Shown: piece after piece, positions 33,341 to 39,935 of the stretch
Layout: the number at the start of each line of letters is the position of its first letter
How positions within the stretch are numbered: position 1 is the first letter of the stretch
NCBI RefSeq assembly: GCF_019090165.1
Contig: NZ_JAHRIB010000141.1
Coordinates: forward strand, 372,001-436,000
Length of the DNA stretch: 64,000 bases
Direction: 5' to 3'
DNA from: Streptomyces sp. BV286
GTDB taxonomy: Bacteria; Actinomycetota; Actinomycetes; Streptomycetales; Streptomycetaceae
Program-made: the position numbers and the translations under genes
The notes under the pieces: model-generated
The model's database searches: none
Seen by the model: the letters and a program-made list of their open reading frames with translations, nothing else
What the model was told of the DNA's origin: nothing

Positions 33341-34513
33341 ATGTCCGAAGAGTTGTCCCGTCCGGAACCGTTCACCGTGCAGACCGACGCCGCGGTGCTC
33401 GAGGACCTCCGCGCGCGGCTGCGTGCGACCCGCTGGCCGGATACGCCGGAGGACGCCGGGTGGTCGCTCGGGACCGACATCGCCTACCTTCGTGAGCTCG
33501 TCGCCTACTGGGCGGACGGGTTCGACTGGCCGGCGCAGGAGGCGGCGCTGGCCCAACTGCCCCGCTTCCGCGTCACGTTGGGCGGTCTGGGAATCCACTT
33601 CGTGCACGCCCGGGCCGTCGCGCCCGCGGGCCCGGTCCTGCCGCTGGTCCTCAGTCACGGCTGGCCGGACTCGTTCTGGCGCTATTCCAAGGTGATCCCG
33701 CTTCTGACCGACCCGGGCGCGCACGGCGCCGATCCCGCCGACGCGTTCGACGTGGTCGTTCCCGACATGCCGGGCTACGGATACTCCGACCGCCCCACCG
33801 GTCGGCCGCTCGACTCCATCGCCGTCGCCGGACTGTGGGCCGAGCTCATGGACGTACTGGGCTACGCGCGGTTCGGCGCGGCCGGCGGCGACATGGGCAG
33901 TCACGTGAGCCGCTACCTCGCGCTCGACCACCCCGACCGGGTCGTGGCCGTCCACCGCACCGACGGGGGCCTGCCCGTCTTCTCCGGCGACCCGGCCGAC
34001 CTCACGCCCGAGGAGCGCGCCTGGTTCGAGGAGGTCGCTGCCTGGGGTACGAGCGAAGGGGCCTACGGTGCCATGCACCGCACGAAACCCCAGACCGCCG
34101 CCGTCGGTCTCACCGACTCGCCGGCCGGACTGGCCGCGTGGATCGTCGAGAAGCTGCATGCGTGGAGCGACTGCGGCAAGGACATCGAGCAGAGCTTCAC
34201 GAAGGACGAGATCCTCACGAACGTCACCCTCTACTGGCTCACGGAGACGATCGGCTCGGCGATGCGCATGTATCGCGCGAACGCCGCGATCGCGCCCGAG
34301 CAGCTCACCCGCCGGGTCGAGGTGCCGTCCGGGTTCTCGATCTTCCGCGGTGACGTGGTCCGCCCGCCACGGGCGTGGCTGGAACGCACGGCCAATGTCG
34401 TACACATGAGCGAACCGGCGCGTGGAGGGCACTTCGCACCGTTCGAGGAGCCCGAGCTCTACGCGGAGGAACTGCGCGCGTTCTTCCGCCCTTACCGGGC
34501 GGCGGCGACGTGA
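33341..34513 (+). CDS. Epoxide hydrolase (alpha/beta-hydrolase with EHN domain)
   Basis: A 390-residue enzyme that should open epoxides to diols. An N-terminal EHN domain (about 8-110, RARLRATRWPDTPEDAGWSLG) precedes an alpha/beta-hydrolase core with oxyanion-hole motif HGWP (106-109), nucleophile Asp184 in GGDMGS, and general-base His364 in GGHFAPFEEP. All catalytic parts are present, unlike the homologue near 58.4 kb. ATG 33341 is preferred; ATG 33332 would add three residues, and the ribosome binding site is weak for both. Likely cytoplasmic detoxification of an epoxide. No regulator is adjacent. Confidence 0.88.
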   Translation: MSEELSRPEPFTVQTDAAVLEDLRARLRATRWPDTPEDAGWSLGTDIAYLRELVAYWADGFDWPAQEAALAQLPRFRVTLGGLGIHFVHARAVAPAGPVLPLVLSHGWPDSFWRYSKVIPLLTDPGAHGADPADAFDVVVPDMPGYGYSDRPTGRPLDSIAVAGLWAELMDVLGYARFGAAGGDMGSHVSRYLALDHPDRVVAVHRTDGGLPVFSGDPADLTPEERAWFEEVAAWGTSEGAYGAMHRTKPQTAAVGLTDSPAGLAAWIVEKLHAWSDCGKDIEQSFTKDEILTNVTLYWLTETIGSAMRMYRANAAIAPEQLTRRVEVPSGFSIFRGDVVRPPRAWLERTANVVHMSEPARGGHFAPFEEPELYAEELRAFFRPYRAAAT

Positions 34514-34678
34514 CCTCCACCCTGCATGCACTGTGGACGCCGAAGTCGCAGCCGGACGCCCCGCGACTGACTGACTCCGTCGCTCTGTCGGCGTGATGTG
34601 TTCGTACGCGGTGACGTCGCGGACGGGTGCACCCGGACCGCCCGTATGAGAACGGGCTGCCCGCGGTAGGCATGCTGT

Positions 34679-35143
34679 GTGCAGACCTTTCTTCCGTATC
34701 CCGACTTCACGCAGTCCGCCGAGGTCCTGGACCAGGCGCGCCTGGGCAAGCAGCGGGTCGAGGCCCTCCAGGTGTTGCGCGGCCTGACCGTGCCCGGCTA
34801 CGGCTGGCGGCACCATCCCGCGGTACGCATGTGGACCGGCTACGAGGAGGCCCTGGTCCGCTACGGCCTGGACGTGTGCGCCATGTGGGTCGCCGAGGGG
34901 CGCGCCGACACCTGTGCCAGCACGATCGTCACCGACTTCACCCGGTACCGGCCCGGCGCCGCCGTTCGTGTCCAGGAAGATCTGGCCGACGACGGTGAGC
35001 TGCCGCCCTGGCTCGGAGACCCCGCCTTCCACCGCAGTCATCAGTCGGCGCTGGTGCGCAAGGCGCCGGAGGTCTACGCCCCGTCCTTCCCGGGCGTTCC
35101 GGACGACCTGCCCTACGTCTGGCCGGTCTCCGACCGGGGCTGA
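34679..35143 (+). CDS. MSMEG_6728-family protein (pyrimidine-dimer glycosylase-like)
   Basis: A 154-residue protein starting at GTG 34679. The segment MQTFLPYPDFTQSAEVLDQARLGKQRVEALQVLRGL is diagnostic of the MSMEG_6728 family, whose fold is reported as similar to T4 endonuclease V, a pyrimidine-dimer glycosylase. The family's conserved LGKQRVE and WRHHPAVRMW segments are both intact. Function is uncertain; DNA repair is suggested by fold only. It stands alone. Confidence 0.75.
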   Translation: MQTFLPYPDFTQSAEVLDQARLGKQRVEALQVLRGLTVPGYGWRHHPAVRMWTGYEEALVRYGLDVCAMWVAEGRADTCASTIVTDFTRYRPGAAVRVQEDLADDGELPPWLGDPAFHRSHQSALVRKAPEVYAPSFPGVPDDLPYVWPVSDRG

Positions 35144-35213
35144 CCCGGCTGGTGCCGCGTCAGGTCCCGTGGACGCGGCCGGGCGCCAGGTCCGTGATAC
35201 GTTCGGCCGCGCC

Positions 35214-35293
35214 GTGCACGACGACGACTTGAGGAGGTGAGACCGATCAACGCTGTGACGACAGGTCGGGACTCCCTCCGCCGCATGGTCTAG
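35214..35293 (+). other. Two overlapping mini-ORFs before the alpha/beta hydrolase
   Basis: GTG 35214 opens an 8-codon frame (MHDDDLRR) whose stop overlaps GTG 35237, which opens an 18-codon frame (MRPINAVTTGRDSLRRMV) ending at 35293. A GAGGAGG box (35231-35237) lies inside. The hydrolase start follows 40 bp later. It may be a leader-peptide region or coincidence. Confidence 0.3.
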
Positions 35294-35333
35294 GGAGCGC
35301 CCGCACAAGGCCCCCGAAAGGCAGTGCAACGCC

Positions 35334-36077
35334 ATGCGCTTCAGCTTGACCTCCCAGACGTCGACCGACGGCGTCACCGACCAGTCCTTCACTCTCGGCG
35401 ACATCCCCGGCGTGCTGTTCACGCAGGACGCCGCCGTCGGCCCCCGCCCGCTGATCCTGATGGGACACGGCGGCGGCCAGCACAAAAGAGCCCCCGGCGT
35501 ACTGGCCGGCGCGCACCGCTTCGCGGCCGAGGGCTTCGCCGTCGCCGCGATCGACGCTCCCTACCACGGCGACCGGCCGAAGGACGAAGAGTTCCTGAGG
35601 TTCGCGGGCGACATGCGAGCCCGTATGTCTGCCGGAGAGAACCCGGCCGAACTGGTCGCGGCCATGCACGAACTGCTGGCCGGACAGACCGTCGCCGACT
35701 GGCAAGCCGTCCTGACCGCGCTCCAGGAGCTCGACCACGTGGGCGACAGCCCGGTCGGCTACTGGGGTGTGTCGATGGGCTGCGGGCTCGGTGTGCCGCT
35801 CCTCGCCGCCGAACCCCGGGTGCGCGCCGCGGTGTTGGGCCTGCTCGGCGTGCACGGCCTCGCCGAGACGGCCGCCCGGGTCACCGTGCCCGTGCGGTTT
35901 CTGCTGCAGTGGGACGACACGCGGGTGCCCAGGGAGGGCGCCCTGGCCCTGTTCGACGCTCTGGGCTCGCCCGACAAGACGCTGCACGCCAACCCCGGGG
36001 ACCACGGGGAGATCCCCGCGTCCGAAACCGACAGCGCGCTGCGGTTCTTCGCCCGGCACCTCGGACAGGGCCGCTGA
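35334..36077 (+). CDS. Alpha/beta hydrolase, dienelactone-hydrolase-like
   Basis: A 247-residue soluble hydrolase. The nucleophile elbow GVSMGCG holds the catalytic serine, WDDTRVP supplies a candidate acid, and GDHGEIP the histidine. An early MGHGGGQHK segment forms the oxyanion hole. No signal peptide. It may hydrolyse small esters; the substrate is unknown. The start ATG 35334 has a distant GAAAGG. It is followed by a good hairpin and appears monocistronic. Confidence 0.82.
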   Translation: MRFSLTSQTSTDGVTDQSFTLGDIPGVLFTQDAAVGPRPLILMGHGGGQHKRAPGVLAGAHRFAAEGFAVAAIDAPYHGDRPKDEEFLRFAGDMRARMSAGENPAELVAAMHELLAGQTVADWQAVLTALQELDHVGDSPVGYWGVSMGCGLGVPLLAAEPRVRAAVLGLLGVHGLAETAARVTVPVRFLLQWDDTRVPREGALALFDALGSPDKTLHANPGDHGEIPASETDSALRFFARHLGQGR

Positions 36078-36092
36078 CCCGCGGCTCGCGAT

Positions 36093-36121
36093 GCGCCGGC
36101 CGGGGTCGTTCCGGTCGGCGC
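36093..36121 (+). terminator. Hairpin terminator after alpha/beta hydrolase
   Basis: CGCCGGCCGG (36094-36103) pairs with CCGGTCGGCG (36111-36120) with one mismatch around a 7-base loop, closed by an outer G-C pair. It begins 16 bases after the stop. Confidence 0.5.
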
Positions 36122-36291
36122 GTTCGGCCGGATGGTCGGGCCCGTGCGTCGCCCGTGCCGGCGCGGACGAGGCCGGGGCCGCCCCAGCGGATCGGTACAC
36201 CCCGGTCGGCGACCGGTAGCTCATGCCACGCGGTTGCCTTCGGACCCTCTGCCCACTCGCGTCGGAACGTCGACGGGATCCCCGGTGCTCG

Positions 36292-37902
36292 TCATCTCGC
36301 CCTGGGCTCCGGGCCCGCAAGGATTCTGGCCTCGATCCGCTCGTAGTCCTTCTGGCGCCGCCGCGCCTCACGGCGTCCCGAGAGCAGCGTGCCGAGCAGG
36401 CCGAACGCGAAGCCGGCCGGGATGGACAGCAGGCCGGTCGTGGTGAACGGCAGCCAGTTGAAGTCGGCTTGGGGAAAGGCCGCCATGGGTGTCCCCGACA
36501 CCAGCCGGGTGCCCGGCATCAGCAGCAGGACCGTGAGCGAGCCGCCGATGAGCGTGCTGAGCAGACCGGCGCGGGTGTAGCGGCGCCAGAAGAGGCTGTA
36601 GATCAGTGCCGGGGCGATGGCCGAGGCGGCCAGGCAGAAGGACACCGTCGCCAGTGGCTGGAGGCTGCGGTGCTGGATGAGACCGGCGAGCAGGATCGTC
36701 GGGATGCCGACGGCCAGCGCGGAGACGCGGGCGACGGTCATCTCCCGTACCGGTGAACGGCGGGTGGAACGGCTCGCGTAGACGTCGTGGGCCAGGGAGT
36801 TGGCACAGGCCAGGATCATGCTGGCGACCGAGGCGAGCAGGGTGAGGAAGATCGCCGCGGTGACCGTGGTGAACAGGAAGGTCTCGGCCCGGGAGACGTG
36901 TGTGCCGAAGACCGCCCGTGAGCCGAGGAGGTAGGCCGTGTTGCCCCGCGGGTCGGCGGCGGCGATCCCGGCCCGTCCGATGAGCGCGGTCGCACCGATC
37001 GCCACGATGGTCATGACCAGCATGAACAGCGCGACCGACGACACCGCCCAGGACATCGAGCGGCGTACCTGACGAGCGCTGTCCGCCGTGAACATGCGCA
37101 TGGTGACGTGGGGCAGGCAGGCGCCGCCGAGCACGATGGCGAACTGTGTGCTGATCATGTCCAGAGCGGCGTGCGGGCCTCCGGCGAACTGCAGGCCGGA
37201 GCGCAGGAACGCCGAGCCCACCCCGCTGCGGTCGGCGGCCGTGCGGAACATCGCTCCGGGGTCCCACGCGAAGGCGCGGAGCATCAGGAAGGCGACCACG
37301 GCCCCCGAACCGAGGAGCATGACCATCTTCAGGATCTGGATGAGAGCGGTGCCCTTCATCCCGCCGATCGCCGCGTAGGTGATCATCAGGCCGCCGACTC
37401 CGACGACGCATCCGGTCTTCATGGTGGTGCTGGTGAAGCCGAGGACGAAGGCGAGCAACTGTCCGGTGCTGGCCAGTTGGACCAGCATCATCGGCATCAG
37501 AGAGGCGATGGTCACGACGCAGATGGTCACGCGCACGGACCGTCCGGGCATGCGGTGGGCGAGTGCGTCGCCCGGGGTGAAACGGCCGGTGTTCCGCAGG
37601 GGTTCGGCCAACAGGAACATCAGGAGCAGCAGGGACAGAAGGGTGCTGAGGGCGAGGACGACGCCGTCGTAGCCGCACAGCGCGATGACACCTCCGATGG
37701 TCAGGACGGTGGCTGCGGAGATGTAGTCGCCCGCGATGGCGAGGCCGTTGCGCATCGGGGACAGCGAGCGGTACCCGGTGTAGAACTCGTCGAGATCGTC
37801 ACGGTCCGGGCCTGCGATGACGCAGAGCAGCAGGGTCACGGTGACGACGGTGCAGAAGGCGACCAGGGACCACGACTGCGCGGTGCCGCTGAAGTCCGTC
37901 AT
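36292..37902 (-). CDS. Sodium:solute symporter (monocarboxylate/acetate type)
   Basis: A 536-residue solute:sodium symporter with about 13 helices. The region EFYTGYRSLSPMRNGLAIAGDYISAATVLTIGGVIALCGYDG is typical of ActP/MctC-like carboxylate carriers, and GMKGTALIQILKMVMLLGSG is the core symporter helix. It takes up a short carboxylate such as acetate, pyruvate or propionate with sodium. The start overlaps the DUF485 stop by four bases (ATGA), the standard DUF485-symporter pairing. The C-terminal tail is basic and cytoplasmic. Confidence 0.9.
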   Translation of the reverse strand: MTDFSGTAQSWSLVAFCTVVTVTLLLCVIAGPDRDDLDEFYTGYRSLSPMRNGLAIAGDYISAATVLTIGGVIALCGYDGVVLALSTLLSLLLLMFLLAEPLRNTGRFTPGDALAHRMPGRSVRVTICVVTIASLMPMMLVQLASTGQLLAFVLGFTSTTMKTGCVVGVGGLMITYAAIGGMKGTALIQILKMVMLLGSGAVVAFLMLRAFAWDPGAMFRTAADRSGVGSAFLRSGLQFAGGPHAALDMISTQFAIVLGGACLPHVTMRMFTADSARQVRRSMSWAVSSVALFMLVMTIVAIGATALIGRAGIAAADPRGNTAYLLGSRAVFGTHVSRAETFLFTTVTAAIFLTLLASVASMILACANSLAHDVYASRSTRRSPVREMTVARVSALAVGIPTILLAGLIQHRSLQPLATVSFCLAASAIAPALIYSLFWRRYTRAGLLSTLIGGSLTVLLLMPGTRLVSGTPMAAFPQADFNWLPFTTTGLLSIPAGFAFGLLGTLLSGRREARRRQKDYERIEARILAGPEPRAR

Positions 37903-38327
37903 CGGCCCGGCTCCCTCTCGGCGAGCAGGGCCGTGCGCTGTCGCATCCGGCGGGCGAGTGGATCGACGTACCGGCTTGCCGTGTACTCGAAGAGCGTTAT
38001 CGCCAACCAGGTGACGGGGAGTTGGACCAGGCCGAGCACCATGCCGGTGGACAGGCCGCCGGTGACGGGCTTCGTCATGAAGGACGGGGCGAGAGCGGAG
38101 AGGACCAGGAAGAGGGTGAAGTAGCCGAGGGCCGCGCAGGTGGCGATCCGGCGTTGGCGGCGGTAGGCGCGGCGCAGGATGCGCAGGTCCCTGTGGTGTC
38201 CTGGAGGTGAGGGGAGCGCTCCGCGCCCGGGTAAGTGATCTTCGGCGGTGGCCCAGGCGGGTCGGGCGGTGGGGTGCCTGGCGCGGTACGGCTGGACTGT
38301 GTACGCATCCGAGGGGTTGTCGGACAT
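37899..38327 (-). CDS. DUF485 small membrane partner of the symporter
   Basis: A 142-residue protein with an N-terminal soluble, Pro/His-rich tail and two membrane helices (IATCAALGYFTLFLVLSALAP and TGMVLGLVQLPVTWLAITLFEYTASRYVDP). The order and spacing of the two helices are those of DUF485, which accompanies acetate-type symporters such as YjcH-ActP. ATG 38327 has AGGAG upstream. Translation is coupled to the symporter by ATGA overlap. Its role is probably assembly or regulation of the carrier. Confidence 0.88.
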   Translation of the reverse strand: MSDNPSDAYTVQPYRARHPTARPAWATAEDHLPGRGALPSPPGHHRDLRILRRAYRRQRRIATCAALGYFTLFLVLSALAPSFMTKPVTGGLSTGMVLGLVQLPVTWLAITLFEYTASRYVDPLARRMRQRTALLAEREPGR

Positions 38328-38707
38328 CCCGGTTCTCCTAGCGCGGCAGGGGTCCGGTACGTGCACGGACCGCAGGGAGGTTGGGAAGAACTGTTCGAGT
38401 GCTCGCACGCTATTCGGCGGATCTGGGGAGCGAGGGCTTTTGCGCGATCTGGCTCGTTTGCGCGTGTCAGTGGCGCCGACCTTGGAGTTCGGGCCCGCGA
38501 ACCGGTGACGCGTGGGGGTGAAGGGGCGAGCGAAGCCTCGCGGGAGGCCTTCGGTGCTTCCGGAGGAAGGGCTTTCGGCCCGTTGGGGGTGGTGCTGGGT
38601 CGCTGGTCCCGGCGGCTGGCGCTTCTTGTCCCCGTCCGCAGCCGTCGCGGCCGGGGTGAGGGCCCCGCCAACAGCCCTTCCGTCATGGGGTTCTCCCACA
38701 CCTAGGC
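38328..38707. other. Intergenic region with no recognised gene
   Basis: It lies upstream of the DUF485 gene and a divergent unknown gene. Frames over it are Arg/Pro-rich shadows. The only strong element is the dyad at its right end, listed separately. Confidence 0.45.
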
Positions 38708-38728
38708 ATATCGTCGATCTGACGATAT
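38708..38728. promoter_or_regulatory. Perfect inverted repeat, candidate operator
   Basis: ATATCGTC (38708-38715) and GACGATAT (38721-38728) are perfect complements around a 5-bp spacer, and AT-rich for this genome. It lies about 105 bp before the unknown gene at 38835. The cognate regulator is not identified in the window. Confidence 0.55.
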
Positions 38729-38834
38729 CGTGACGGTGTCGCCGACCGCCAAAGGGAAGGCGAAGTCATCGATCGCCCCTGCGGCGAGCCGCACACCGCG
38801 CGCATCGCCCACCGGCACTCGTCGAAAGGCCCCC

Positions 38835-39584
38835 ATGGCTCCCGCACGCCGTAGCTCCGCCCTGCCCGGAAGCGGGACCACGACCGTTCGTCTCGTCCCG
38901 CAGGACCCCGAGTGGCTCCACGACTTCTACATGACCCACGATCTTCTGCTCGCGCCCTATTACGCGGCCTGGTCCGCCAGGGAGCGTGGCGTCGGCGAGC
39001 ACATCGCGCCTCCCTGGCCGGCCGGGCTCGAAAACCTCACCCGTCTCGACGCGCCCGCCTCGCTGGACGCCTGGAGCAACATCCACCGGGCCCTCCCGCC
39101 GGTACTGCGCAGCCGCAGGATCCTGCACGCCACGCAGGACCCCGTCCGCCGCAGCGGCCTGCGCGCCCCGGACGGCAGGCGCCTCGTCCCGCTCCACCCC
39201 GTCACGGTCGACGAGGCGGACCTGCGGGCGCTCACCCGTGTACGTCGCGCCATCCGTGCGGGGGCGAAGGCCAGTCCGTCGATCCTGGTGACCCGCCGTG
39301 CCGACGGCTCGGCGGACATCGAGAGCGTGGCGAGCCCCGGCGACTACCGAGGCACCGTCGACCGGACCGTGGCGGTCCTGGCACTCACCCCTGACGAGGA
39401 CGTCGAAGCGCTGGCCTCGGTCCTTGCCCCCGAGGGCCCCGAGCCCGTCGACACGGGGACGCGTCGCGTCGACCTGTCCGACCAGGAGTACGCGGCCTAC
39501 GAACGCTTCGCCGACCGGCTCGCGGCGGCGGCCATGACAGGCCAGTTCCCGGGCGACCGGGCGTTGTTCAGGGAGCGCTACTGA
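38835..39584 (+). CDS. Hypothetical protein of unknown family
   Basis: A 249-residue soluble protein beginning MAPARRSSALPGSGTTTVRL. AAAGG lies five bases before ATG 38835; a GTG at 38730 would extend it through the dyad and lacks a ribosome binding site. Notable are an early tract DPEWLHDFYMTHDLLLAPYYAAWSA with clustered aromatics and acids, and a C-terminal helix DQEYAAYERFADRLAAAAM. No membrane helix, signal peptide or known catalytic motif is seen. I do not recognise the family. The dyad upstream suggests regulated expression. Confidence 0.6.
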   Translation: MAPARRSSALPGSGTTTVRLVPQDPEWLHDFYMTHDLLLAPYYAAWSARERGVGEHIAPPWPAGLENLTRLDAPASLDAWSNIHRALPPVLRSRRILHATQDPVRRSGLRAPDGRRLVPLHPVTVDEADLRALTRVRRAIRAGAKASPSILVTRRADGSADIESVASPGDYRGTVDRTVAVLALTPDEDVEALASVLAPEGPEPVDTGTRRVDLSDQEYAAYERFADRLAAAAMTGQFPGDRALFRERY

Positions 39585-39671
39585 TGACAGGTGCTGTGCC
39601 CGGCGGCGCGCCGGCGCCCACACCGGTGTGTCAGGGAGGCGTGCCGCCGGCCGCTGCCGGGCACCGGCACG

Positions 39672-39800
39672 TCAGCGCCGCCCTCGACTCGCCGCCAAGC
39701 CGATCCCGATGACGGCGAGTACGACGACGGCGATCACGAACCATGTGGGCATGGCGCCGAGGCCCTTGTAGGCCAGCGATGCGGCGTCGGTCGTCAGCAT
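39672..39800 (-). CDS. 42-residue single-pass membrane protein
   Basis: ATG 39800 has GAGGAG at good spacing and opens a 42-codon frame. It encodes a short polar N-terminus (MLTTDAASLAYKGLGA), one hydrophobic helix (TWFVIAVVVLAVIGIGLAA) and a basic end (SRGRR), giving an N-out/C-in prediction. The strong ribosome binding site and clean topology support a real small protein. Function unknown; it lies in the gap before the SpoIIE-type phosphatase gene on the same strand. Confidence 0.6.
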   Translation of the reverse strand: MLTTDAASLAYKGLGAMPTWFVIAVVVLAVIGIGLAASRGRR

Positions 39801-39935
39801 CTGGGTCTCCTCACTCGTCGGGTGTTTCGCAATTGCCCCGATACGGGACCGGCATGCTCCGGCCGCAGCACGGCAGCCCTCGGTTTTCCGTGGAGTGGCT
39901 CGGCACGCGGCGGGAAGGGTGGGCCCCTTGGGTGT

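Noticed and set aside
36292..38124. Plus-strand frames opposite the symporter
   Set aside because: They are shadows of an unmistakable membrane transporter gene.
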